From the NCBI GenBank assembly GCA_022605955.1, contig JAKCOZ010000003.1:10487331-10551330 (forward strand): 64,000 nucleotides of DNA, read 5' to 3'. The stretch comes from Rallus limicola (taxonomy: Eukaryota; Chordata; Aves; Gruiformes; Rallidae). Shown piece after piece: positions 20,101-31,439 of this stretch (position 1 is its first letter; each line of letters begins with the position of its first letter). A program made the translations under genes and the position numbers. A model generated the notes under the pieces. It did no database searches. It worked only from the letters and a program-made list of their open reading frames with translations, and was not told where the DNA came from.

Positions 20101-23100
20101 GCGTTGTGTGGATGTATGTAACTAGGATCCACGAGCCTACAAAGCACCGCTCCTGCGCTTTTTAATAGGAATGACAGCACTGAGCAACATTCATGTCATG
20201 TTCAGGAAAATTTCCACCTACAGGCCCTGATCCAGAAAGGCCTGAAACCATCTCCTGGTACTACAAACCACAGACATTTCTGACCACTTTATACAATGTC
20301 TTTAAGGCTAACATTCACCGTGCCAGGTCGTAGCCCAGTAAATAAGCCCATGGTGCTTATACTGAGTTCCTACAAAATCAGTGGTTTTCAACTTAAGCAT
20401 TTTAGATAGTCTTTTCAGATGCACAAATTTCCTCCTAAGATTATAAGCAGTATTCTCAGCTTGGACTTCTTGACATATCTTTTGGATACCACCATGTGGA
20501 ATCATCAGTAGTCAAAGCCATCTGCAGGGCCATAAGACAGAGCACTGCAGCTGGCCATCTCCACCATCACTCTCTGGTTCTCCAAAAATGCCTGCCTGCC
20601 AGACCTGCAGTCTGGTGTCCTCAGGAGACATGCAGGGTCACTAGCCAGAATCAAATACTTCAAAGTAAAACTCTTCATGTTACTGAAAGGTGCAGGTGGC
20701 AAGGCGCAAGTGTTTTTCATGTGCATGTACAGGTAAACATATTCTTGCTATCTGAGTATGTCATAATTCGACAGACCTCATGGCATGGAGGTCCTGCAGT
20801 CAGGGAGGACTGATGGCAACTGTATTTTTTCAGATGTCTGTGTGTTCCAGAGGCAACAAAAGAAGTGGTGCTGCTGTGTCCTGATTTGCTTTCTACAAGA
20901 AGTAAAGGAGTCCCACAGAAGGGATGGGTGGGAGATGGACCAGGCTACCTCCAAGAAGGGTATTTTCTTCCTATTTTCATGGCAACTGTCAAGATTATGA
21001 AACCTTTTTCCTCCCACCGTTTTATCTTACATAAACAGCCTTTCCACCAAATATGCCTGATTAAACCATAAAAGCAACCTAAAATGCATTTAAAGGTGGG
21101 AAACAGGTTTCCCTAACTACCCTCAATACAGCTCTGCTCTTCCATCTATAGGGGCCCTGCTACCACCCCCACACCACTGTCCCACAGCCGGTAACTACCC
21201 TAAGATGGAGATGCGAAGATTGGTGTCTCTTGTCTGGCTACATGTTACAGTATGGCTCTCTGCAGCAACACAGACTTGGTCTGTCTTCTGTGTATCAAAT
21301 GTTAGGTCTTGTCACTGAGAGAGGAGATGTCACAGTTTAGCCCCAGCCAGCAGCTGAGCACCATGCAGCTGCTCACTCAATCTCCACAGAGTGGGAAAAT
21401 GGGGGACGAAGAAAAAAAGAAGGAAAGACCAAGGCAAACCCCATGGGCTGGGCTAAGGACAGGTTACTGGGAGAGCAGAGAGAACAGTAACAGTGACAGG
21501 AGTTTACAGCAAAATACACAAAACTGGTGACACACAGTGCAGTTTCTCGCTGACCTGCACAACTCAGGGGGTACAGTGCAGAGCTGTCCCAAAACCAGAC
21601 TGTACCCAAACCGCACGTCCTGGAGCTGTGTGCTTCCCCCCCATCAGCCCCACTTTATGCTGAGCATGATGACATGGTATGGAGTAGCCCCTTTGGTTAG
21701 TTTGGGTCACCTGTCCTGGCTGTGTCCCCTCCCAGCTTTCTGGGTGCCCCCACCAGCAGGAGAAGCTGAAATTCCCTGACTGATTGGCAGTAACTAAAAC
21801 ACCCCTGTGTTATCAGCACTGCTCTCATCCTGACTCCCAAATATCACTACACCGGCTGCTAGAAAGAAAATTAATGCTATCCTAGCTGAAACCAGGACAG
21901 TAGAAAGAAGCAAATACCATAATATTGTTAAGGTTGACTTCCTCCAGCTCAGGATCATTGCTTTGTATTCGTTTCAGAGTTGCCTCCACATCCGTTGAGT
22001 TTGGTTCCTCATCAGGAACTGGTTTGTACTGTGTCGGCTTAATCACACCTGCAAAGCAACACATGTGAAACTGAGAGCACCCTGAGCAGCACCATGTTTT
22101 CTTCAGGTGTGTTACACATCCAGAGGAAGAAGCATGACCTGACAAACAGATGCAAGATGGGAGCCTGAACAAGGACTTGTCAGCTCCATCTACACTCCCA
22201 TGCCTCTGGAAACACTGCCCAGCACTGGGGCCATCCAGTATAGGACAGCTGATGCCTGCTTCTACATGCTCTCAGTGTCCAAAACTGGATGATGGAGAGC
22301 GCAGTGCTTGTGCAGGGCTGTTACTTGGGCTATTCTAGCTCCCAGATGGTGCTGGGGCAGCAGCTGAGACTGCAGTGTGTTGGCTCACACAGGGCAAGGA
22401 TGCACCAGAGACAGCTCCAGCAATCACCACATGCTGTGACATTCATGGCTCCAACTTTCAGCCTAAAAATAATTCCTACTTTGCCACTGTAAGCAGCTTC
22501 AAAGCCAAACACTGCAGCCTAACACTCTAAATCACTCACTGTTGAGCCCTTCTTTGTTCACAATGGTGCTGCTCCCCAGTGCTTCGTAGTACTGCTGGTT
22601 ACTCATCAAGGTGTGCATGCCAAGGATGGCTACAGGAAAAGAAAAGGAGAATACAACTTGAGTTACTGCAGGCTTCAAGTCAAACAAAAGACATGTACAT
22701 GCCACACTGCCCAGGATAGGTTCTGTAGTGCGTTACCTTTCCCTGTGCAGGCACAGAACATACACAGGTGGGACCAAGCCCCTTCAGCTGTCATAAATAC
22801 ACAGCAGGGCTCAAATGTGCTCCTTTGTTTATTCCAGTGTGGCACAATTCACAGGAGAAGAGGAATATCATCTTGCAGACAACAAACACACAAACAGATA
22901 TGTCTTCCCAGCGGGTGACTTGATGCAGTGTCATCCAAACAATAAGGAGGGGAAGACAAAAAAACCACAAAAAATGCCATTGGTAGGATTTAACCTAAGA
23001 GGCCCAGTCCAGCAGCAACCTGTACATCCTCATCACCCTTGCTCACCTGGGCATGTGTCACACAGGACAGTCCCGTTGTTGAGGTGAGCTCTGCCCACGG

Positions 23101-26100
23101 GCAGCAGCACACAAGGTGACTCTCACCTGAAGCACGGCAATGCACATCCCATTCTAACTCCACAAGAAGCGGGGTGGGTGGTGGTGGGGGGTGATGCGTT
23201 CTGAATTGATCTTTGCACACTTGAAAGTTAACATTCTGAGAAGCTAAAGCTCTTGCTGGCTCAGTTGAAATGCAGAGAGCCATGGTATGAACAAAATTCA
23301 AAGACTGCAAGAGCCCAAAAGCCAAACTTCTGCCAGCTCTGGTATCGCAGGCTTGCGACTGCAAAACCAATATGCAAATGCACACTGAAGTGTGCCCAGG
23401 GGGATCTGCTGACATTCTTGCCAGCTGAAAATGAGCAGTAGGAAGCCAATAGCTTAGAAACATTTGGGCAAAGATTCTGTTTATAAAAATAACCCTGCTA
23501 CTAATAACATGAAGTTCGTGTTTGAAAATGAACTGGGTTTTAAATCAAGGTTTTTGGTATTTTTTTCTCAAGTAACTATATGACTCTTTAGGCAGCCACA
23601 TGAATACTTGTCAGAAACAGGCATAATACAACGGGCACAGTGGTTAAAATAAATAAAGGACAAATCTCTCCTGGGAATTCAAGCATGCCACCACAAAGGC
23701 ACTTTGCTTTCCCATGAGCTGCTCCTCTTATGCTTGGCTGGCACCAGTTCATTGCCATTCACTCAGTGTTTTGGCCGAGAAGGGCTGAGAGTTTCAGGAG
23801 AAGGTTTTCCCTGCTGCCCATCACGTGAATGGCATCTGTTGCAGTGACAGCTCACCATGACTCCCTGTCTGGGTTTCACAGGCAGGACAGCCTGCACCAA
23901 AGGGTGTCAATGAACACCATGTGCACATCCCTGCTTGGACTGCAGACAGCCAAGCAGTCTCCATCTGAAAGTCTGAGGTGATACTGTGATTCAAGTCTGC
24001 CTGTTTGTACTTTAGTGAGCCTTCTGCTCCACCATGGGCTCACAGATGAAATTTTCAGGAGTGCAACCCAGCTCAGAAAAATAATTTACAGACCCAGCAT
24101 TTTGGGGACACAGATACACCCCAAACACAGCCTGCTCTATCAACAAAATCTGCCCACCATCCAGGACTGTGACTATCGGGACTGCAGACAGAGGGAAGGA
24201 TCTGCTGTTATGTCCATGCAGGGTTTTTTGGTGCTTCAGTTTGTGCTGGCAGACAAGAAGGACTCTACATCTGGTGCTTAATGTGTATTATCCAAAGGAA
24301 TTCACACAGAATCCCACTTCTGCCTCCCCCAGCTGACCAAAGGCATGGGAGCCCTTTCAGGACTTGTTGGGAGCCATCTGCAAGAGCTATCCTGTTGGCC
24401 TTGACAAGGAAGGGATCCAGTACACCATGGCTGACTGCGAGCCCTGCTAAGCAGGCAGGAGCTGCTCCACAGCTGTAGCAAACTTGCAAAAGCAGTGCTG
24501 TCACTGTCAATATTGAGATTTCAGCACAGATTGTACCACATCAGTTCTTCTGCTGCCACTTCAAGCATATTCTTCCAGCAACTGCAGAACAAGCTACCCT
24601 GAACAGCAATTCTCTGTGAAAATTATTGCTGCACTGATCTGGAGCTCAGAAAGGCACAATTTAGGACTCTCAGAGTATAGTAAAAAAGCAAAATCCAAAG
24701 ATACGATGCTTGGCTGGGGTATGTTGGAAGCCTTAATGCAGAAACACTCTTGTAAGCCAGAATATGTAATTGTGAACCAGAATATATTATTATGTAGAAG
24801 CTGTCTAGTTGGTGTGGTTTTTCTAAACGCTCACTTACAGACTTTTGGCAAGGAAGATACTGCTATGGAGTGTGGAAGTCTGAAGGAGACAGAACTGGAA
24901 GAAGCAGCCAGCAACACTGAAATATTCATCGACTGATAGACCAGCAGGCACCAAATGAGCTTGGTAAGGCACCGAGGGGGTGTTCATACACACAGCTGGC
25001 CAAGGCATATCCCATCCCAGCCACACAGCCACATCCACACTGTTGGCTTCAGCAAGGTAATACCAATATTGTCATCTTTAAAGTGTCTAAGCAATCAGAC
25101 TAGCAGGGGGGTCGCCTCCACTCAGACAACACTGCCTGAAAAGCAGCAATGGGACACTGCCTGGACTTCCCTCACAGGAAGGTGTAAAAAAAAAACCAGA
25201 TTGGGACTGTGCCCACCCTTGGTTTGCACAGGGTTTGTTTAGCCTGGTGAAGAGCACACTGTTGGGACTTGAATGGCACCTGCAGTGCTCTGTCCTCTCA
25301 CCCAGCTTGTTACGCATTCCAACCTCCTCCTCAGCTGTTGTGAAGCACACCAACCTGTTAATGGATGACTCCACCACAGTCCATGCTAATGCTGACAAAA
25401 CTCACTGACCATACAAATAACAAGAAATCCGACCTTTAAAATGTGTTGGAAAAGCTCTTTAACAGTAGCCCTGAGCTGAGAAAGACTGTGCTACCCTGAC
25501 AGCTCCTTTAATAGGTTGCACAAGAAATTCATGTTCTCACTGGGCCTCCTTGATTGTTTCCTAGAGGTTTGGCTTGAGGATAGTTGCACTCCTGGAAGTG
25601 ACAGGCTGCAATTTGCAAGACTCAGTAGTAGAGACAGGAGAAGACATCAAGCAGCACACTCCATTCCCTTGATAAATCTTTCATTTTGGTCCATGCTCCT
25701 GATTAAATCATGCATACTGAGAGTAACTTTAAATATATACCTCTTTTTTAACAAAGAAATAAATCCTGTCAAACCTGACAGCATCCAGATAAACAGCAAA
25801 GAGCTCAATAGCTCATTTCCCACAAAAGAACAAACACAAAGAAACTAGTAGTCGAACAACACGAACCCCCAATAACACATGAATCTCTTTTACCAGCAAT
25901 ATCACAGAGCTCTGCATCAGAGGCATTAGCAAGGGCTTCCTCCAGTTCCGGCTCCAGAGTCACACTTTCCAAAACAGGATCCATTGGCTTCTGCTTAGGG
26001 ATCCAAGCTTTCCCTAAAAACACAAAGTGAGGTCACTCTCAGTCCAGTTATAGCACCTGTTGCACATCTAGCCCTGTAGATTTCTGTGGGGAGAGGTCTG

Positions 26101-29100
26101 CACAGCAGAAAGGACAGAGAGGACAGAAGGACCTACAGAAAAATCATAATCCACTCCCATTAGCTCAGCCCAAGTCCTACTGTGATGTGAGCCAGGAGGC
26201 ACCTGCCAGACACCTCCAACCGTGGAGCTGGACTCTTTCACCAGCTCAGAGGGATGGATGTAGAAAAGCCCAATTGTGCATTTGCACCGGACGATGACTG
26301 CTCAAAGCACAACACTCAGACAGACACACGGGGGGATGATCCTTCTTTGAAGCCTGAATAAAAGGGATCAAGATTTGCCAGAACTCACAGGGACAAAGAG
26401 AGGCCAGAGGCCCCAGTCCAGCCCTGTGCAGGCTCAGTCCTGCCATTGAGACAGCTCCTGCTGCTAACCCCAAATCCACAGTGGCAGGGCAACTGGCACA
26501 TCAGTCAAAAGCAGATGGAAAGGAGGTGGTGGAGGGAGACTGACAGGAGGCATGGATGGCAGCTGGTCAGCTACTGAGCACACTGGATCCAAGGAGGAGA
26601 CAGCTTAAGGCAGCTGGTCTGGCTCAACATTGCTACAGAGGACAGCAGGGCAGGAGGGAAAGGCACAGAGGGCATGCCAGATGAAGACCTCCGTGCTCTA
26701 CCTCCTGGGACAGAAAGAGGACAAGGGACAGGCTTTTTCCCTACAAGTCAAGAGGTGCAAAGCAACAGGTAGAGCTGGTAATGTGAAGCTGCCACCGCAG
26801 CCAGTCGCCTGTGGCCTTTTCCTGGTGGGTGCTGTCCACACAGACAAGGGGCTGTACAGCAGGTGACGCAGCTCCGGCCTAGCTCTGGATGCCATGGGCT
26901 CCCTGGCATCCTGCTGTTCCCTTGTGCGGGATGATTGCCAGGCAAGCCATGGTCCCTTTTCTGTGGGAGCCAACTGCATCCCAGGGAGATGTGGGGCAGC
27001 AGACAGGGTTTGTGGGATCAGCCATGCACTGCCCATGGCAGGGCAGATCTCTTTGAACAGGTCAGGCCTGAGATTTCACAACAGTGCATCTACCTGTGGC
27101 CAGCCCAGCCTCCAAAGGAAAAAAGAGAGGCTGGTGGCGTTTTAACACACTACGGCTGGCAGCAGTGCTGCTGCGGCATGGGAGGAGGAGGGATCTCAGA
27201 GCACTTGAGAGCAGTCCCCTCCCCTGAAATAGTCCAGGAGCACTGCAGAGAGATAGCGAATGCAAAACTCTCAGCCTGGCATGTCAGCCAGGACTATTTT
27301 TGTCCCACTCTGAAACCAGAGTCAACGGCATGAAAGGGCAGAAACAAAGATCCTGCCGCTCAGGGATGTGCAGAAACAGAAGCAGCTAAATTTAGCCTCA
27401 GGAAAGAAGCAACTGTGCTTTGGGCTCCCCTGGTATGAAATGGAGGTTGCTATAAACAGCCTTCTGCAAAATGGCCTGTCTCCTGCCTGTACGCTGCCTC
27501 CCTGACAAAGAGGGTAAGAATCTGCCTCCTGGGATGCAGCTGCACTCACAAAAATAGGCAAAGTGTCATATGTGCCTGCATGGCCAAGCACCTTCTGGGT
27601 ACTCTGCAGCAAAATGTTGAGTCCCCTCAGCTCTGGCTTGGCATAGAGACCCAGAACCATTGTCCCACCGGACACATGGACTGGCAAACTGTACGCACCA
27701 TCTGGCCAATTCAGCAGGGAATAAGAAAAACAGGGCAAATTTAATTCTCTTGTCACTCAGTATAACTCCTTTTGACATGTCAGTGTCATTGAAACTTCTG
27801 GGTCCTAATTTGAGACAGTTTTGTAATTCAGTCATGCTTTATTAGAAACTTGAACTTAATTAAATGGTGCATGCAAACACAGTATTATATATCCTAATAC
27901 AGCAGGTATGCACACACCAACTCCAGCCCTGTCCAGCAGCACGGCCAGGACAGCACCTCCCATGGCAAACTAGCAAATCACCCTCTGAACTGAGAACGTG
28001 GTGATTTATTTCCAGCTCTGCCACAACTGTGAATGTGTAATTTAACATCTCTGGCTCACAGTCAATGTAAGTAGTGTCTTCACTCAACAGCATGTTACCA
28101 GTGAAAATATGTTTAATGTGTTTGAGAACACATCAGATTGAAATATGAATACCCCAGACCAGAAACTGAAGCCTCAAAATGCCAGAAATACCTCTGTATC
28201 CTTCAGAGCACTGCTACTGCCTGCTGGGCTAGCCAGACAGGTAGCTCACATTGGCCTGGGGCATGTTTGGAGTTACTAGATCACTCTTCCTGAGCGCACT
28301 CAATTTACTTTTTTTCCACTTCTTTCAAGGACAAATATATATATATATATTTACACACATACTTTTTTTTGATAAAAATACTACCTCAAGTTTTATTAAA
28401 CAGATAGATTTAACAGAGTCTTCTCAGAGGCACGTGAATCTGTAAGGAGGCAGCTTTGAGAAGGACCTCAACTGGGTAACATCTATAACATGCCCACATC
28501 TTCCTGCACTTCTCTTTTGATGTGGGACAACCAGTAATGAGACCAGTATACAACCATATATTCTGTCACAGGGGAACCACAGTACAGAGAGAGACAAAAC
28601 AGCAGAAAAAAGGTGCTGAGAAGCTCCTAGAACCCAGAGGCAAGGACCGACTGGACCTCGTCCCATGTCAGGTGATATTCAGAATCTTAACGGGAGCAGG
28701 AAAGTCTTCTGGATAACGGGATATGTCTCAGGAGAACAGGAAAAGATGACAGAAGGAGGAAAGAGAAAAGGCAGGGCAAACTCCTTGTTCACAGGCCCCA
28801 GGGCCACACAGAACAGGGTGCAGCATCCGCAGCAGCATATGGTGCAGGAAGGCAGAAACGCGCAAGCTGCAGGAGACTGGGAAATGAGGCTGGGGTTGTC
28901 AAGAGGTGACAAAGACCTGACAGAAACTGTTGGGATCAACACAGGTGAGGGGAGCTGTGAAGCTCAAAATGAAGTTCAGAGTGTAGGGATGGAACACAAA
29001 AAGCAACACTGAAAGATGGAGTGCAGCCTACAGAGCTCACATAAGGACAGAGCAGAGAAGGAACAAGAGAGGGCAGATGATGATGTATTTCCTAGAGCTT

Positions 29101-31394
29101 GATACAGCTGCAGTGGGATGGGCATAGAAGGAGGCTGCATAGTGGTACAGCCTCTGCCCATCACTGAACAGCGTATCAGGTGATACCCAAACCAGCAAGC
29201 ACATGGACCTCCTGGGGACATCCTGGTTTATTAGACAGCCTGGGCCAGGGCTAGACATCATAAAGAGCAGATTCACCACCCCATTGGTGTCAAAATAAAG
29301 TCATGCTTAAGAAACAGGGGTCAGACACATTGCTTCTGCTGTGTACCCACTGTGCCTTCACTGTGACACACCAGATGTGGCACAAAGGATGACCATACCT
29401 CTTTTTTCACCTGTGAAAGGAACCAAGTCTTCTCTGTCTTTAACATCCTTCGCCTGCTTTTCTAGGTGGGCCATGAGTTCCTCCCTTTTGAATGGCCCGG
29501 TTGGTGGCTTTTGGGTCTGATCCCGTTGCCTGAGCCCCGCTGGCAGCAATGCGTTCTATGCATGGAGGGGAGAAACATGGGTTACCTCTGCAGCCATGAT
29601 GCCCATCCACCAAACCCTCTCTGCTATCCACTTCCATTGCTGCACTGTCTTTCTTCTGCACTGGTGGACAATCTGCTTCTCCTTGTGTCAATGGTCATCT
29701 CCGTCCAACTCCACTGATTTCCACACTAAGACACATGATGCTCCTTCCCCCCTCCAATTTCAAATGCTGGCTACACTAGAAGTTCTCTGTGCTACCAAGT
29801 GGATGTTTCTCTATAACAGCAGCTCCAGCCCTTTCTCTGGGGGCTCCTCCCACACTCTCACCATTTCTGGGGCTTCCTCACAGCAGTTGCAGCACCACAA
29901 CCCAGCTGCTAAGCTCAGAACACCTTCTCCACCCTATATAAGTCCCTGCAAGTGCACACATGCCTCACATGCCCTAACAAGAATCAGTTTGGGGAAATCC
30001 CATGGTCTTTCACAGAGCAGGCCAGAGAGCTGTGGTCGTCTCTTCTGTCTAGTGTGATCCACCACAAAACTACAGGCAGGATCTCACAGAGAAGGTCACC
30101 CTGCTGCAGAGCAAAACCCCTGCGAACCTCAGCCCTTTTTCAAACTGCCTCCTTGTTATTCAGTCACATTAGCCACCATGGGAAGTTGGTTTGTGCCTGA
30201 CACATACAGCACGTAAGCACCTGCTTATATTTAAATATAGAACAGCCTTAACACAGTAAGTAAGACTATTCCCAGATTTGACACTAAGCATGTTCTTTAA
30301 AGCTTTGCTGGATGGAAGTCAGCATTTACTTTTTAAGACATCCAAGGTGATTTTGAACAACATGCTGGTTTATCCATGCCTGCCTAATAAAAATAATTCG
30401 TTATAATTTAAATCTGTATCAGTGAAAAGCCTGGGAAGGAAAATGACTAATAGGAAGCAATTAGACTTGGAGGGCAACCTTGGAGGGTGACAGAGGAGAA
30501 CTGTGCTAATGCAGAAGCAGGGAGGCACAGGGAACAGCTTGCTTCCTCAGGCTTCATGCTGTGAGAGGTGACCATGCAATCTTCAGGCACAGTTAACTCC
30601 TGTGCTCAGGCTACGCCTGTCCCGAGGGATGTTTGTGATTATTTTACCTTTCTGCATCTTTCACAGAATGCTGCCTAGCTCTGTGTCTTCTGAGGCAGCT
30701 GTAACTAGCCCAATACGCTTAATCCCAGGAGCTGGCCTGCCGCCTCTTAATTACTTTCCTGTGTTGCAATTAAAAACACTGATGATGCAATCTACACTAC
30801 CTATCATTTCCCCCAGAAATATTAACTGTACGTTACGGGAACAATTTCTCACTTGGCAGTGTCCAGCCTCACCATCTAATGTGGCTGTGACACAGAGGCC
30901 TGCCAGTTGGCTCTGCACATCCCCTGCCAGGGCCGCAGGACAATGCTGCCTCCAGAAAGCTTTCACTGCTTGGCACCAGCAGGCCCAGCGTTGGCATACG
31001 TGCAGCCCCTGCTGATCTTGGGAGGTTGTTAAAATGCAATTGTCACATTTTGCAAAACTCTGGGATTTGAATTTCTGTCCAAACAGAAGAAAAGACAGAT
31101 AATTTGAAGTTCTTTTACGTAAAAAAACCCTAGCATCTCAACAAAACCCCAAACATTCCCTCCAAAGTGGCCTGACCAAAATCAGAAATCCCAAAAGCAG
31201 ATTACTAATGCAGCCCATTCCCCCACAGCTACTGAGATTTACCGTGCAGCAAATCTCACATAAACATGACTTACATCTGGATCCAGCTCTTCCAGTTCAT
31301 TCTCTAACTTCCTGAGCTCCTCCTCTGTCAAAGCTCCAAGGATCTTGTCTTCATCAAGGTCCCGGTATTTCTCTAGCTCTTTTCTGTAAGACAT
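14075..31394 (-). CDS. TMOD1: TMOD1 (tropomodulin 1), complete coding sequence, nine exons
   Basis: The exons are 31275-31394, 29399-29555, 25894-26013, 22540-22629, 21918-22048, 19698-19805, 17472-17615, 16604-16748 and 14075-14139. They sum to 1080 bases, 359 codons plus TAG, equal to the mammalian length, and all introns are GT-AG. Tropomodulin caps actin pointed ends with tropomyosin in red-cell skeleton, sarcomeres and lens. Residues 1-100 hold the first tropomyosin-binding and actin-binding segments (start [20 protein letters not shown]). Residues about 100-160 hold the second tropomyosin-binding region, and about 160-338 the leucine-rich-repeat actin-binding domain. The basic C-terminal helix and tail follow ([17 protein letters not shown]). 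ATG at 31392-31394 matches the family start. Residue 206 is Met where I recall Arg or Lys in mammalian paralogues. Confidence 0.97.
16604..16748 (-). CDS. TMOD1: TMOD1 coding exon 8 (residues 291-339)
   Basis: The acceptor AAAAG|AGCCAGCCC has a weak polypyrimidine tract. The donor is GACCTAG|GTGAGTTGG. It encodes [20 protein letters not shown], then [20 protein letters not shown] and MMNNNDL, the most conserved part of the C-terminal actin-binding site. Confidence 0.96.
17472..17615 (-). CDS. TMOD1: TMOD1 coding exon 7 (residues 243-290)
   Basis: The acceptor is CTGCCCACAG and the donor AACCAG|GTAAAGTG. The 48 codons read [34 protein letters not shown] and ELRIDNQ. These are leucine-rich repeats of the actin-binding domain. 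Confidence 0.96.
18225..18475 (-). mobile_element. CR1 LINE 3' fragment, - orientation
   Basis: Read on + it starts at the CR1 3' end (CAGAATCATAGATTGTCTTG, then GGAAGGGACCCTCTAGATCATC) and continues into CTGAGCAGCCCATTCCAGTG. It is 5'-truncated and lies in the same orientation as TMOD1, within its intron. Confidence 0.92.
18559..18935 (-). mobile_element. CR1 LINE 3' fragment, - orientation (second copy)
   Basis: It begins with the CR1 terminal octamer-like repeat (GAATCACAGAATCATAGGGT) and GGAAGGGACCTCAAGAGATC. It extends through the CCTTGTCCTGTC block to about 18935. It is 84 bases from the other copy, same orientation but a different subfamily, so these are two insertions rather than one broken element. 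Confidence 0.93.
19698..19805 (-). CDS. TMOD1: TMOD1 coding exon 6 (residues 207-242)
   Basis: The acceptor is TTTTCACAG and the donor GCTTTC|GTAAGTG. The 36 whole codons read [20 protein letters not shown] then [16 protein letters not shown], one LRR-like helix-strand unit. Confidence 0.96.
21918..22048 (-). CDS. TMOD1: TMOD1 coding exon 5 (residues 163-206)
   Basis: The acceptor is TTTGCAG and the donor ATTATG|GTATTTG. It encodes [20 protein letters not shown] then [10 protein letters not shown], the entry to the leucine-rich-repeat domain. The last codon, ATG at the junction, replaces an expected basic residue. Confidence 0.95.
22540..22629 (-). CDS. TMOD1: TMOD1 coding exon 4 (residues 133-163)
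   Basis: The acceptor is CCTGTAG and the donor AACA|GTGAGTG. It encodes [20 protein letters not shown] then [10 protein letters not shown]. The 90-base length keeps phase with both neighbours. Confidence 0.95.
25894..26013 (-). CDS. TMOD1: TMOD1 coding exon 3 (residues 93-133)
   Basis: The acceptor is TTTTTAG and the donor GCTG|GTAAAAG. It encodes [20 protein letters not shown] and [14 protein letters not shown], the second tropomyosin-binding region. Confidence 0.96.
29399..29555 (-). CDS. TMOD1: TMOD1 coding exon 2 (residues 41-93)
   Basis: The acceptor CATAG precedes AACGCATTGCTGCC and the donor is AGAG|GTATGG. It encodes [14 protein letters not shown], then [20 protein letters not shown] and [11 protein letters not shown]. 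This is the first actin-binding segment. Confidence 0.95.
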
Positions 31395-31439
31395 CTTAGA
31401 GGACTCTGGTGAAATCTCGCTTTTATGCTGAAACAGGAC
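31275..31439 (-). CDS. TMOD1: TMOD1 first coding exon (5'UTR 31395-31439 plus codons 1-40)
   Basis: The ATG is at 31392-31394, with a poor-to-fair Kozak context (TCTAAGATG). An acceptor CATTTCAG ends at 31440 on the - strand, so the exon carries 45 bases of leader. The donor GTAAGTC follows 31275. It encodes [20 protein letters not shown], the N-terminal tropomyosin-binding helix. Confidence 0.94.

Larger units (their letters stand above)
14140..31274 (-). other. TMOD1: Introns of TMOD1 between coding exons
   Basis: Two CR1 copies sit in the intron between exons 6 and 7 (18225-18475 and 18559-18935). The rest of 14140-16603, 16749-17471, 19806-21917, 22049-22539, 22630-25893, 26014-29398 and 29556-31274 shows no further exon. 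Minor features are a short (AT)n run at 28335-28351 and scattered homopolymers. Antisense open frames of 144-167 codons (for example 19190-19693) have no recognisable content. Confidence 0.6.

Noticed and set aside
22990..23463. 157-codon open frame on the - strand
   Set aside because: Intronic in TMOD1, no domain, and no conserved splice signals flanking it.
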